Assembly: GCF_012927115.1 (NCBI RefSeq)
Contig: NZ_JABBFY010000002.1
Coordinates: forward strand, 620,001-684,000
DNA from: Sphingomonas sp. G-3-2-10
Lineage (GTDB): Bacteria > Pseudomonadota > Alphaproteobacteria > Sphingomonadales > Sphingomonadaceae
DNA: 64,000 nucleotides
Direction: 5' to 3'
Below are positions 1-9,748 of the stretch, in pieces (position 1 is the stretch's first letter; every line of letters begins with the position of its first letter). Both the position numbers and the translations under genes were made by a program. The notes under the pieces are model-generated. The model searched no databases and was not told the DNA's origin. It saw only the letters and a list, made by a program, of their open reading frames with translations.

Positions 1-176
1 GTGCAAGCGTAGCTCGTGCGCTTGTTGCGGAAATAGAATAGCGCTTCCTCGCTCTGCTTTTTTGCCTGTTCCGCAAAGAAGCTGGCTCGGTCAATTTCCG
101 CCTTCGCGCTCTGAGCGAGCGCGGGGTCGCCCCAAAACAGCAGCAAGGCCGTCATAACCGCAACATGCTTCATCAT
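1..176 (-). CDS. Small exported protein, partial (C-terminus beyond the window)
   Basis: The reading frame runs leftwards off the window edge, so only the first 58 residues are visible. It begins with two Met codons followed by a short hydrophobic stretch (VAVMTALLLFWG) and an Ala-Leu-Ala-Gln signal-peptidase-I-like site. The mature part is charged (AKAEIDRASFFAEQAKKQSE). A GGGAGAAAG ribosome site lies just upstream of the start. The gene is divergent from the TPR gene to the right, and the C7-TTTT-G7 hairpin lies between them. I do not recognise the family. The export signal is clear; the function is unknown. Confidence 0.6.
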   Translation of the reverse strand, partial: MMKHVAVMTALLLFWGDPALAQSAKAEIDRASFFAEQAKKQSEEALFYFRNKRTSYAC

Positions 177-220
177 CGGCTTTCTCCCGCCGACTCCATG
201 AATGATCGACTCCGCTCAGT

Positions 221-240
221 ACCCCCCCTTTTGGGGGGGT
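221..240. terminator. C7-TTTT-G7 hairpin in a divergent intergenic region
   Basis: A perfect inverted repeat of A-C7 and G7-T around a TTTT loop lies between two divergent genes. Both neighbours start away from it, so it is not a normal terminator for either. It could fold in a 5' leader, or its C7 could pair with the G7 run that forms the ribosome site of the rightward gene (535-541). The structure is certain; the role is not. Confidence 0.45.
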
Positions 241-551
241 GCCCTAAAATTAAGCGCCCCAGTCTACCGACAGTGGTCCGCACGACAGCGCTGGCGCGAG
301 TGCGCCTTCTTTAGGTCTTGAGGCGGACCCGCGGGTCTGCGACCAAGGCAGGCGTTTTCACCAGCCACGACGGCCCGCTTAGTGCGTGGCCTTCGATCCA
401 ATTTGTCGTCCTCTCCTGCCGTCGCGGCAACCATACCCAATCGGGGGTGTGCCTCTGGCGAAAGCCGCTTAATGAGGCACCATCGGCGTTGGTGTGGCCG
501 CGATGTGCGCGCCTTGGCTGGCCGAAATTTTTTTGGGGGGGTAACAACGTG

Positions 552-2546
552 ATGCGCTTCGCTCTGCAGATCCTCGCTGCGCTTACCCTGTTGCCACCTA
601 TCGCCGTCGCGCAAGTTGCGACGCCCGCTGCGCTTGGCCCCGATAGCATCGAGCGGCTGGTCGACGCGATGGTTGCGGACAAGCTGGCGAAATCGAGAGC
701 GTCAAATGCTCCCTCGGCAAGCGGGTTGGCACAGATCGAACTGGCGCAGATGGTGCGGCCCACCGATTTAAACGTGCTTCGGCAGGTGGCTTGGCAGGCG
801 CAGGGGAACCGCTATTCGCTACGCCAGTATCAGACGATCCTTGAATTTCTGCCGAACGATCCGATCGCCGCCTTCGCCGTCGCCGAACTCATGGCAGGGG
901 AAGGCTATCACAGGATCGCGCTGCCCTATTATGCACGCGTCGCGGCTGCCTACCCGGATAACACGCACTACGCCTATCGCGCCGGTATCAACGCCTTTTT
1001 CGCGGGAGATTATGCTGCCTGCGTCACCCATCTTGACGCGGCGCTGCGGAATACCCGGACGCCGAACGCCGGGGACCAGTATCTCAAGCGCGCGGAATGC
1101 CATGCACTCCAAGGTAACAAGGCAGATGCGAAGCGCGACTTTGCCAGCGCCTACGCTGAGTTCGACGGAAACGGGAATGCGTGGTCGACGCTGATGTTCA
1201 AGGACGGTGGCTATGAAGGCTGTCGCGGTTCCGCGGATTCGAGAACCGCCAACTCAATCAAGCAACGTCAGAAATCCCAACGGTACAAGGCCTATCTGGA
1301 GGCGACTATCGCGCTGCAGTGCGACCCTAATCATATCGGCGCGCTCGAAGCGATCCTGGCGCTCGAAGTAAATGATTCGAATTTAAAGGGTCATGCGAAG
1401 GCCCATGCGATCCGGCTGGCGGACGTTCGCGACGGGGGCAAGACTTCTGCTGCATTCGCAGCACCGCTGGCTCCCATGACGATAGCGGAGATGCTTCGCG
1501 AAGGTGAATCCATCGATCTCGGTCCTAAAGGCGACCTCACCCGAAAACGTCGCGCGGTCTATCTTGCGACGCGCATTCTGATGGTCGAACCCGGCAATCT
1601 GGACGCGAGAATGCTGCGCGCCAGCGCGTTGGCAAACCTGAACATTCCAGCGCTGGGCCCGATGTCCTGGGACGACGCTACGCGGGTGATGCGGGCGCGG
1701 CCGGATCGCGCGGCGCCGCATGACATTCGCGCGGCCTGGCTTGAGCGCAGCGGCGACAATGCTGGAGTGCTGGTGGAAATGGGCCTGGCGATCGGAATAA
1801 AGCCGAATGTTGCTCGATACTATCTTGTTCGCGGCGGAGCCTTGGCGGAACTGGGTCGCTATGGCCCGGCGCTGGCGGACATGACCTCGGCAATCCGGCT
1901 GGAGCCCAGGAATTTTTTCGCGCTCATGCGCCGGGGCGACACGTATTTGCTGACGAAGAACTTCGCGGCAGCCCAGGCCGATTTCGAAGCGGCCGCATTG
2001 ATCGAGCCAAAAAATATCCTTCCGCGCGTGGGCATGATCCGGATGGCCGATCTGATGGGCCAGACTGCAAAGGCGGACGAAATGCATCTCGCATTGCTGA
2101 GGACCAGCGAGTTTGCAGATCATAATCCTTATCTGGTGTCGCGCGGAAAGCCGTTCGTCGCGCAGGTCACGCGCGAGCGCAGCGACACCGCACAGGCCGC
2201 GCGTAAGCGATCTGCCGATGCAGAGTTCGATGCAATCCGCGGACAATGGAATCTTCTGGTCAAATGCCACGCCGATAACCTCGAGTTGCTGGCGAGAGCT
2301 TCAGACGCCATGGGCGCCGGTGGGAGCAAGACAGCGTGGGCACCCTCGATTTCTAGCGCGAACACGCCGTGCTATGAACGCGCCAGCGCGCTGTCAGCGC
2401 GTGCCGGCACATTTCGCTACTCCGCCGCCTACGGGTTGTTGTCGACGGCTCGGCAGGCAGCTCTGGACGAGCTAATTCCCGCGATCGAGCAGGCGCTCGC
2501 TGACCTGCTTAGAGCCCGGCGACTCTTCGGCCTCTACGTAAAGTGA
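552..2546 (+). CDS. Exported TPR-repeat protein
   Basis: The predicted 664-residue protein starts with a signal peptide (MRFALQILAALTLLPPIAVA, cleavage after AVA-Q). The frame is open further upstream, but ATG 552 (or GTG 549) is preceded by a T7-G7 run that supplies the ribosome site and is followed at once by the signal peptide. Tetratricopeptide-like helical pairs are visible in two blocks: about residues 80-210 (FAVAELMAGEGYHRIALPYY, then YAYRAGINAFFAGDYAACVT) and about 420-500 (YYLVRGGALAELGRYGPALA, then MRRGDTYLLTKNFAAAQADF). No catalytic motif is visible. It probably acts in the periplasm as a protein-interaction scaffold. It stands alone, with repeats downstream. Confidence 0.8.
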   Translation: MRFALQILAALTLLPPIAVAQVATPAALGPDSIERLVDAMVADKLAKSRASNAPSASGLAQIELAQMVRPTDLNVLRQVAWQAQGNRYSLRQYQTILEFLPNDPIAAFAVAELMAGEGYHRIALPYYARVAAAYPDNTHYAYRAGINAFFAGDYAACVTHLDAALRNTRTPNAGDQYLKRAECHALQGNKADAKRDFASAYAEFDGNGNAWSTLMFKDGGYEGCRGSADSRTANSIKQRQKSQRYKAYLEATIALQCDPNHIGALEAILALEVNDSNLKGHAKAHAIRLADVRDGGKTSAAFAAPLAPMTIAEMLREGESIDLGPKGDLTRKRRAVYLATRILMVEPGNLDARMLRASALANLNIPALGPMSWDDATRVMRARPDRAAPHDIRAAWLERSGDNAGVLVEMGLAIGIKPNVARYYLVRGGALAELGRYGPALADMTSAIRLEPRNFFALMRRGDTYLLTKNFAAAQADFEAAALIEPKNILPRVGMIRMADLMGQTAKADEMHLALLRTSEFADHNPYLVSRGKPFVAQVTRERSDTAQAARKRSADAEFDAIRGQWNLLVKCHADNLELLARASDAMGAGGSKTAWAPSISSANTPCYERASALSARAGTFRYSAAYGLLSTARQAALDELIPAIEQALADLLRARRLFGLYVK

Positions 2547-2654
2547 GCGGGGACGACCCGAGGCATATTTCCACCTCACAATCAGAACCGCTTTCCGACG
2601 CGGTAACGGCCCTGATTCAAGCCTCAAGGCGCTCCACCGGCTGCTAAGTTGCTG

Positions 2655-2743
2655 GACCGCTTTCCACCCAATATCGGTCGTTCCGGCCGGCAATCCTCGC
2701 GCGATCGGGCGAATGACCGGATTTGGGTGGTTAACTGCCATTC
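2655..2743. repeat. Degenerate dispersed intergenic repeat, two copies
   Basis: The second copy (2711-2743) is the clearest in the window. It opens GAATGACCGG, has a central TTTGGGTGGTTAACTG and closes with GCCATTC, so its ends are inverted (GAATG/CATTC). The first copy (about 2663-2690) has GGACCGCTTTCCACCC and ends GGTCGTTC. Related pieces occur at 3154-3213, 28251-28291, 37345-37510, 43165-43260 and 57053-57110. The 2711-2743 copy supplies the stop codon of the neighbouring minus-strand gene. Confidence 0.55.
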
Positions 2744-3117
2744 TGCGCACGGCTCAAATCGCGCGCCAGATAGCGCTTCGACAGCCGCTTTCCTTCTCGT
2801 GCTAGATAGTAGTTCGGGGCCGCGTCCCGAAAGTGCCAGATGATATCCCTGACTACGCTCCGCTTGCCTTGCACTTCCACGGCGTCGCCGACATCGAAGG
2901 TGACGCCGCTGACGCGATGCAAACACTTCTCTTGCACGCGAAACCTTGCGTCGCCGAACCGGATCTCGGTCCACTCATCGCTGCGCGCAGATACCCGGAC
3001 AACGCGCTGATGGAGACCCATTGCGACCAGGTGCTCAGCATCTCCTGGCGCGGCCAAGGTTGGGTCATTTTCAGCTGTCCAGAGAAGTACAGCCGTCTGC
3101 TGAGGTGCGTTTGGCAT
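2731..3117 (-). CDS. Hypothetical protein, about 128 residues
   Basis: A minus-strand frame whose C-terminal half reads like a real conserved protein: a beta-rich stretch (DEWTEIRFGDARFRVQEK), then VGDAVEVQGKRSVVRDIIWH, then NYYLAREGKRLSKRYLARDL. The stop codon lies inside a dispersed repeat, suggesting that insertion or decay has reset the 3' end. The start at 3117 (MPNAPQQ) was chosen because sequence upstream of it looks non-coding, but no strong ribosome site is visible there; an inner Met (MGLHQ) is possible. I do not recognise a named family and infer no function. Confidence 0.5.
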   Translation of the reverse strand: MPNAPQQTAVLLWTAENDPTLAAPGDAEHLVAMGLHQRVVRVSARSDEWTEIRFGDARFRVQEKCLHRVSGVTFDVGDAVEVQGKRSVVRDIIWHFRDAAPNYYLAREGKRLSKRYLARDLSRAQNGS

Positions 3118-3153
3118 CCGGTCCAGATTAGGTGTCGCGAGCGTCGGCGCAAG

Positions 3154-3213
3154 GTCCGCAATTGGGTCGTTAGCTGCCGTTCGACATCGGCATGAATGAA
3201 CGACCGCTTTCGG
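3154..3213. repeat. Degenerate dispersed intergenic repeat
   Basis: Contains GTCCGCAATTGGGTCGTTAG followed by CTGCCGTTC, then a second, inverted piece GAACGACCGCTTTCGGG. Both match the 2711-2743 element. Nothing else recognisable lies between the flanking genes apart from the hairpin at 3285-3308. Confidence 0.55.
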
Positions 3214-3284
3214 GTGTCGCGGCAAACGAACTGAACGGCGAAAATTCGTGCGCTAAGCGGACGATAGGAATTGGGAATGAGGAT

Positions 3285-3308
3285 GGGCCCGGCCTCGCGA
3301 CCGGGCCC
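3285..3308 (-). terminator. Stem-loop after groEL
   Basis: A perfect 8-bp stem (GGGCCCGG / CCGGGCCC) with an 8-nt loop begins about 8 bases past the groEL stop codon. There is no clear T run, so it may be a transcript-end stabiliser or a weak intrinsic terminator. Confidence 0.5.
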
Positions 3309-3315
3309 GCCCGGC

Positions 3316-4941
<1,626 letters not shown>

Positions 4942-4986
4942 TTACTCCTTTCGTGTCCTTCCTGATTTTGAGAGATTGACGGACGA

Positions 4987-5301
4987 TCACGCCGCCTGCT
5001 TGAGTTCGGCCCGGGCTTCGATCACGCCGAGGATGTCGCTTTCCTTCATGATGAGCAGGTCCTCGCCGTCGATCTTGACCTCAGTGCCCGACCATTTGCC
5101 GAACAGGACGCGATCACCGGCCGCGACCGATAGCGCGACGAGATTGCCCTTGTCGTCGCGCACACCCGGGCCGGCGGCGACAACTTCGCCTTCCTGGGGC
5201 TTCTCCTTTGCGGTGTCGGGGATGATGATGCCGCCCGAAGTCTTTTCCTCGGCTTCGATGCGGCGGACGACCACACGGTCGTGCAAGGGGCGGAAATGCA
5301 T
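4987..5301 (-). CDS. groS: Co-chaperonin GroES (10 kDa)
   Basis: A 104-residue GroES that caps the GroEL ring. It starts [20 protein letters not shown] and has the mobile loop region [20 protein letters not shown] and the conserved [20 protein letters not shown] near the C-terminus. The frame is open further upstream, but the start at 5301 matches the family and has a GGAGG ribosome site 6 bases before it. It is the first gene of groES-groEL. It lies downstream of the CIRCE element and the RpoH-like promoter. Confidence 0.97.
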   Translation of the reverse strand: MHFRPLHDRVVVRRIEAEEKTSGGIIIPDTAKEKPQEGEVVAAGPGVRDDKGNLVALSVAAGDRVLFGKWSGTEVKIDGEDLLIMKESDILGVIEARAELKQAA

Positions 5302-5370
5302 GCATAACCTCCAGATGCAAAACGTTGATGTGATGTTGCAGACGCCCAAATGGACGCCGGCGGCGGCGAA

Positions 5371-5397
5371 TTAGGAAGCACGATTTTCCCGGTCAAG
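5371..5397 (-). promoter_or_regulatory. Heat-shock (RpoH-type) promoter of groESL
   Basis: On the minus strand the site reads CTTGACC, a spacer, then CTTCCTAA, resembling alphaproteobacterial sigma-32 promoters. Almost the same arrangement occurs upstream of the hsp20 gene (7882-7907). That two separate chaperone genes share it supports a heat-shock sigma factor. Confidence 0.65.
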
Positions 5398-5414
5398 AGG
5401 CGCAACTCAATTTT

Positions 5415-5441
5415 TTGGCACTCGTTGGCACAGAGTGCCAA
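5415..5441. promoter_or_regulatory. CIRCE element (HrcA operator)
   Basis: The perfect inverted repeat TTGGCACTC-N9-GAGTGCCAA lies just upstream of the groESL promoter. CIRCE is classically TTAGCACTC-N9-GAGTGCTAA and is bound by the HrcA repressor; the one change per arm (A to G, compensated) keeps the symmetry. hrcA itself is not in this window. Confidence 0.9.
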
Positions 5442-5569
5442 AGACGGCATTTGGAAGTGGCATTGAGGACACGCAGGACCCCTTGACGGCGGTCCATCGA
5501 CGACCAAAATTTGGCGTTGGGTCCACGAGCCCGTGGAAAGGAGCGACAGCAAGGAAAGGAGGCAGACCC

Positions 5570-5809
5570 ATGTCGCAGCCAGTATCCCGTTTTCTTCACC
5601 CGTTTGACGTCGCGCGCCATCCCAGCCTCGAGCCCGAGGTAAAGCGCGCCATCCTGGCCCGCTGGGCATCCGACAGATCTGCGGTCCCGGACAAGCCCGC
5701 TTTGCGCAGGCCACCGGGCGTTCGCCGTCCCGTTCCGCTCGATGACGTGCTGACGGCATTGCGCTCGCTCGACCTTCAAAAGGGACGGGACGGGGCGGTG
5801 ACGCAATGA
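5570..5809 (+). CDS. Small hypothetical protein, 79 residues
   Basis: The start at 5570 was chosen for its strong AAGGAGG ribosome site. The protein (MSQPVSRFLHPFDVARHPSL...) is basic and proline-rich and contains LEPEVKRAILARWASDRSAV, which looks like a helical regulatory or binding segment. Its stop codon overlaps the start of the next gene (ATGA), so it is the first gene of a three-gene operon ending with the Usg protein and a hypothetical protein. It is divergent from groESL, with the CIRCE element and the groESL promoter in the intervening space. I do not recognise a named family. Confidence 0.75.
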   Translation: MSQPVSRFLHPFDVARHPSLEPEVKRAILARWASDRSAVPDKPALRRPPGVRRPVPLDDVLTALRSLDLQKGRDGAVTQ

Positions 5810-6075
5810 GCGATCGCGCCTTCATCGCCCAGCTGGAAGGGTACGGGCTGACGATGGCGGAGATTCACTACTACCGCCCCGATGCGCCTTCCTGGCTCCA
5901 GCTCTATGTCTGGCAGGATTATGATCTGGCCCCGGATTTTCCGGTGCTGTTCGGCTTCCTCGACCATTGGCGGCGCGAAATCGAGGCGGCGCTGCATTCG
6001 GTCCGGATCGCGCACGAGCAGCTGATCCGGCCGGCGGAGTGGCGCGCCATCGATGGCGTCATCTCGATCCAGTGA
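5806..6075 (+). CDS. usg: Usg-family protein
   Basis: An 89-residue protein with the typical Usg sequence: LEGYGLTMAEIHYYRPDAPS, then LYVWQDYDLAPDFPVLFGFL and DHWRREIEAALHSVRIAHEQ. The name comes from the gene upstream of the trp genes in Caulobacter; the biochemical role is unknown. Here it is not near trp genes but sits between two small unknown proteins, overlapping both by 4 bases, so the three are probably translationally coupled. Its length matches the family. The assignment is by sequence recognition. Confidence 0.85.
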   Translation: MSDRAFIAQLEGYGLTMAEIHYYRPDAPSWLQLYVWQDYDLAPDFPVLFGFLDHWRREIEAALHSVRIAHEQLIRPAEWRAIDGVISIQ

Positions 6076-6449
6076 GCCGTACCCCGATCCAGCGCTGGCG
6101 CGAGCGTGGCGGCCGCGCCGCCCGCTTCCTCCTGCCCTTCGACGACATCATGGAATTCGCGCTCGCGCTGTTGTCGGTATCGCCTTCCGAGCTGGGCGAT
6201 CTCGGCTGGACATTCGCCGATCGCAAGCGGTTGCTCGACCATCTTCTCGCATCCGGCCGTGCGGCCCAGGGTGCGCAGCCCGAGGCTCTGCCCCGGATGC
6301 CGATCGAGTTGACGATTCCGCAGCGCGACATAGACCGGCTGCAGCGTTTCGCGCGGCGCGAGCTCCCCAAGGCGGCCAGCAACGCCGCGATGCTGGATCG
6401 CGTGCTTGCGGCACTGGACCTGGCATCGCATCGCACGCGCACCGGCTGA
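6072..6449 (+). CDS. Hypothetical protein of the usg operon, about 125 residues
   Basis: The GTG start at 6072 overlaps the stop codon of usg (GTGA), the same coupling as the preceding pair; the frame extends further upstream but that part is usg read in another frame. The protein is largely helical (IQRWRERGGRAARFLLPFDD, then IMEFALALLSVSPSELGDLG, FADRKRLLDHLLASGR). No signal peptide, membrane segment or catalytic motif is visible. Codon position preferences look coding on this strand, and the opposite-strand frame over the same bases has no recognisable content. Function unknown. Confidence 0.6.
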   Translation: MSRTPIQRWRERGGRAARFLLPFDDIMEFALALLSVSPSELGDLGWTFADRKRLLDHLLASGRAAQGAQPEALPRMPIELTIPQRDIDRLQRFARRELPKAASNAAMLDRVLAALDLASHRTRTG

Positions 6450-6456
6450 GGCCAAG

Positions 6457-7089
6457 CTATCCGCGCAGGAACGGCGCCTCGCCAAGACCGTCGAACACGA
6501 ACTGCACTGCCAGACCCGCCAGCAGAATCCCGGAGACCCGGCTAACGACGTCGGCGCCGGTGCGGCCGAGGACGGCGATCAGCCACTCGGCTGCCCGCAT
6601 CGCCACATAGGTCAGGAGTAAGCACACCAGCACCATCGCGATGACGCCGGCCGCCTCGATCCATCCGGCTGTCCGGCCCATGACCAGCACTGCGGCGGAG
6701 AGGCCTCCCGGCCCTGCAATCAGCGGAAAGGCGAGCGGGAAAACGGCGATGTCGCCCGGCCGCTCGGCATCGCGCTTCTCACTTTCGTTGAGTGAGGAGA
6801 GACCGGGACTGGAGAAAGTGAGCGTCAGCGCCTGGAGAAACAGCAGCAAGCCTCCGGCAACCCGGAATGCCGGCAGCGAAATGTGGAGCAGTGACAACAC
6901 GGCCGATCCGGCGACCGCGAAAAGTAGAAGTACGACCCCGGCGATCGTCACGGAACGCAGCGCCAAGGCGCGACGCTGGCTTCGGTGAACGCCGGCAGTC
7001 AGACTGGCAAAGACGACCGCCGTCTCCACGGGTCCGATGGTGACGAACAGGGTGACGAAGCTGGAGAGAATGCTGGGCGCGACGTGCAT
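6457..7089 (-). CDS. MarC-family integral membrane protein
   Basis: A 210-residue protein with six probable membrane segments. Family signatures include the N-terminal FVTLFVTIGPVETAVVFASL (the family usually has a related TIDPIG-type motif here), the central AFPLIAGPGGLSAAVLVMGR and the C-terminal RVSGILLAGLAVQFVFDGLG. MarC-family proteins sit in the inner membrane; despite the name, a role in antibiotic resistance is not established. The gene is convergent with the usg operon, 8 bases away, and is followed upstream by the hsp20 gene in the same direction after about 180 bases. Confidence 0.85.
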   Translation of the reverse strand: MHVAPSILSSFVTLFVTIGPVETAVVFASLTAGVHRSQRRALALRSVTIAGVVLLLFAVAGSAVLSLLHISLPAFRVAGGLLLFLQALTLTFSSPGLSSLNESEKRDAERPGDIAVFPLAFPLIAGPGGLSAAVLVMGRTAGWIEAAGVIAMVLVCLLLTYVAMRAAEWLIAVLGRTGADVVSRVSGILLAGLAVQFVFDGLGEAPFLRG

Positions 7090-7265
7090 GATGATGAGAT
7101 GTCGGATTCAGTATCTAGGGCAAGGCCCCATCGCCTTTGCGGATGCCGGTGCGGTATACGAGGTAGGAGCGGGCGGCAGCAGACCCGCTGAACAGCGATC
7201 CGGCGGTCCTTTGCGACCACCGGGGGTGCGCAGAAGGTCCCCGCTCCTGGCGGAGGGTCGAATGA

Positions 7266-7293
7266 CCCGCCGGCGCCATGCGGCGCCGGCGGG
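7266..7293 (-). terminator. Stem-loop after hsp20
   Basis: A perfect 12-bp stem (CCCGCCGGCGCC / GGCGCCGGCGGG) with a 4-nt loop begins about 10 bases past the hsp20 stop codon. No long T run follows. Confidence 0.6.
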
Positions 7294-7303
7294 CCGGTCG
7301 GGA

Positions 7304-7777
7304 TCAGGCCGCCTCGCGGCCCTCTTCCTTCGGCGCCTCGATTCGCGGCTGATCAGTACCGCCGATCGCGATCTTGCGCGGCTTCATCGCTTCGGGAACG
7401 ACGCGCTGTAGCGCGATGCTGAGCAGGCCATTCTCGAAGTCGGCCGAACGGACCTCTACGAAGTCGGCAAGCTGGAACCGCCGCTCGAACGGACGCGCGG
7501 CGATGCCGCGGTGGAGATACTGCCCCTCCTCCTTGTCCTCGACGCGGTTGCCGGTGACGGTCAGCTGGTTCTGCTGCGCGACGATCTCGATCTCGTCGGG
7601 GCGGAAACCCGCGACCGCGAGCGTGATCCGGTAGCTGTCCTCGCCGTCCCGGGCAATGTCGAACGGCGGATAGCCGTCGCTGCCATCGCCACGAAGACCC
7701 GTCTCAAGCAAGTCGAAGAGACGGTCGAAGCCGACCGTCGAGCGCCGATAAGGCGCGAAGTCGAAATTGGTTCTCAT
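7304..7777 (-). CDS. Small heat-shock protein, Hsp20/alpha-crystallin family
   Basis: A 157-residue holdase that binds unfolding proteins without ATP. The start at 7777 (MRTNFDFAPYRRSTVGFDRL) matches the usual N-terminus; it is followed by the alpha-crystallin domain at about residues 35-140, with YPPFDIARDGEDSYRITLAV, the DEIEIVAQQNQLTVTG strand, GIAARPFERRFQLADFVEVR and ENGLLSIALQR. The C-terminal anchoring motif is PRKIAI (I-x-I type). An AGAGGA ribosome site precedes the start. A longer open frame continues upstream through the tRNA gene but is not coding. A heat-shock-type promoter lies at 7882-7907. Confidence 0.95.
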   Translation of the reverse strand: MRTNFDFAPYRRSTVGFDRLFDLLETGLRGDGSDGYPPFDIARDGEDSYRITLAVAGFRPDEIEIVAQQNQLTVTGNRVEDKEEGQYLHRGIAARPFERRFQLADFVEVRSADFENGLLSIALQRVVPEAMKPRKIAIGGTDQPRIEAPKEEGREAA

Positions 7778-7881
7778 TTCCAAATCCTCTTTCTGAGCAA
7801 TTTGGGCATGAGCCGCGCCGGTAGAAGAGCCGACGCCCTCCATGTCCCACCGGACCCGGTTTGGCGTCCGGATAGGAAAAC

Positions 7882-7907
7882 TTAGGAAGCCCGATTTGAC
7901 CGTCAAG
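7882..7907 (-). promoter_or_regulatory. Heat-shock (RpoH-type) promoter of hsp20
   Basis: Reads CTTGAC, spacer, CTTCCTAA on the minus strand, about 105 bases upstream of the start codon, with spacing within one base of the groESL promoter at 5371-5397. Confidence 0.6.
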
Positions 7908-7974
7908 GCCTCCGGAATTGGGCTGCAAGTTTTTACGCGGAGGAGTTCCGGCATGCATGGCGTCGCCCTTGCTA

Positions 7975-8214
<240 letters not shown>

Positions 8215-8355
8215 CTAATAAGTGCCAAGGAAATCTTGATAATTCCGCCGCTGGAATGGCGCCAATCTGACTTCCAGCGCCCCTCGACAAATAAGCGAGG
8301 CAACGCCGAAGGTTATCTTGAGGAATGCTCGTCCGCGCCGGCATGACCCATCGCC

Positions 8356-8778
8356 GGACAGTTCGCGTTCGCGATGTTCGCAGCCGGTATTATCGGGACC
8401 GGCCTTCTCGCCGTTCCCGTGCTTGCCGGCTCGGCTGCCTATGCCGTCACCGAGATGACCGGCATCGCCGGCAGCCTCGACGCAAAGCCCCTCTCCGCCA
8501 GGCTGTTCTATGGTACGATCGCGGCGACCACGCTGGCGGGGGCCTCCCTCAACGGGATCGGTATCGATCCGGCACGGGCGCTCTATTGGGCGGCAGTAGT
8601 CAATGGCATCCTCGCCGGGCCACTGATGGTTGTGATGATGCTCATCGTGCGCAATCCGCGTGCGATGGGCCGACTTACCTTCTCGCGCGCCCGGTCGCTC
8701 TTCGGCTGGGCGGCCACAGCGGTGATGCTGGCGGCATCGGCGCTCTTCTTGGGGTTCATGGCTGCGGGTCTCGCCTGA
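8356..8778 (+). pseudogene. NRAMP-family metal transporter, C-terminal fragment
   Basis: The fragment matches only the last third of an NRAMP Mn2+/Fe2+ transporter: it opens in mid-protein at GQFAFAMFAAGIIGTGLLAV and continues through SLNGIGIDPARALYWAAVVN and GILAGPLMVVMMLIVRNPRA to a final membrane segment. NRAMP proteins usually have about 11 membrane segments and 400 or more residues; the first two-thirds, with the metal-binding DPGN motif, are missing. An ATG at 8374 could be mistaken for a start. It lies 170 bases after tRNA-Arg, so the 5' part was probably removed by a recombination event next to the tRNA. No metal transport is expected. Confidence 0.8.
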
Positions 8779-8936
8779 GGCATTCGCGATGCGTCGGGCA
8801 GCGTCCGTACGGCGGCATCCTATCGGCGAATGACAGCCCGTTCGACGATCACTTGCATGCGCGAAAGCGCTCGCTGGTGGATCTCGTCGTTCGTCATCAG
8901 GCGCTGGCAGGGTTGACGAGTAGGCCTAACTAGTAG

Positions 8937-8951
8937 GAACATAACAGGAAC
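8937..8951. promoter_or_regulatory. LexA box (SOS operator) of imuA-imuB-dnaE2
   Basis: GAAC-N7-GAAC, which is GTTC-N7-GTTC on the other strand, the direct-repeat LexA site of alphaproteobacteria. It ends 2 bases before the GTG start of imuA. A decayed counterpart lies at 63905-63919. Confidence 0.85.
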
Positions 8952-8953
8952 AA

Positions 8954-9748
8954 GTGAGTCGTGATTCCCTTATGCCTGCCGAAACCATCCTTGCCGACAC
9001 CGAACGCGCACGCCTGCTCGCCGAGCTCAAGGCGCGCATCGCCGTGCCGGTGGCGAGCGGCACCCCGCTGCTGCCATTCGGGATCGAGGCGCTCGATGCG
9101 AGGCTGGGCGGGGGCGGGCTCGACGGGGGCGGTCTCCATGAAGTGGCCGCCGCCTCGCCGACGCTCGGGGACGATGCCGCCGCGACCCTGTTCGTCGCCG
9201 GCGCCGCCGCGCGCTTTGCCGCCGAGCAGCATGCCATGGTGGCCTGGTCGCTCACGCGCTTCGATCTTTATGCGCCGGGACTCGAGCAGGCGGGGCTCCC
9301 GCCGGACAAATTGCTCTACTGCGAGGGCCGCGACGATGTGATGGCGCTCGCGCTCGCCGAGGACTGCCTGCGCTTGCGGACCTTCGCGGCGGTGGTGATC
9401 GAGGTGAAGGCCGCCGACCAGACCGCGACCCGGCGGCTCCAGCTGGCTGCTGCCGATGGGCCGACGCCGATGCTGCTGCTGCGCCGCTGGGCGCGCGCCA
9501 CACGCGATCCGCTCGAAGTGCCTTCTGCCGCCTGCACACGGTGGCGGGTGGGCTGCGCACCGTCGGTGCCGCTGCCGCATGCCGGCGTCGGCCGCTCCTG
9601 CTGGTCGCTCGATCTTGTCCGCCAGCGCGGCGGCAATCCATTCTCTCTCATTGTCGAGGCCTGCGATGGCAAGGGTCGCCTCGCTCTACCTGCCCCAGCT
9701 CGCCTGCGAGCGGCTGCGGCGGCTGGAGCGGACCGCCGCGCCGCCTGA
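8954..9748 (+). CDS. imuA: ImuA, accessory protein of SOS mutagenesis
   Basis: A 264-residue RecA-fold protein that works with ImuB and DnaE2 in damage-induced translesion synthesis. The N-terminal core reads LLPFGIEALDARLGGGGLDG, then GLHEVAAASPTLGDDAAATL, and later KLLYCEGRDDVMALALAEDC and LRTFAAVVIEVKAADQTATR, typical of the family. A GTG at 8954 has an AGGAA site; an ATG at 8972 (MPAETIL) is the position conserved in the decayed copy at 63.9 kb and may be the true start. It overlaps imuB by 83 bases and is directly behind a LexA box, so SOS induction is expected. Confidence 0.9.
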   Translation: MSRDSLMPAETILADTERARLLAELKARIAVPVASGTPLLPFGIEALDARLGGGGLDGGGLHEVAAASPTLGDDAAATLFVAGAAARFAAEQHAMVAWSLTRFDLYAPGLEQAGLPPDKLLYCEGRDDVMALALAEDCLRLRTFAAVVIEVKAADQTATRRLQLAAADGPTPMLLLRRWARATRDPLEVPSAACTRWRVGCAPSVPLPHAGVGRSCWSLDLVRQRGGNPFSLIVEACDGKGRLALPAPARLRAAAAAGADRRAA

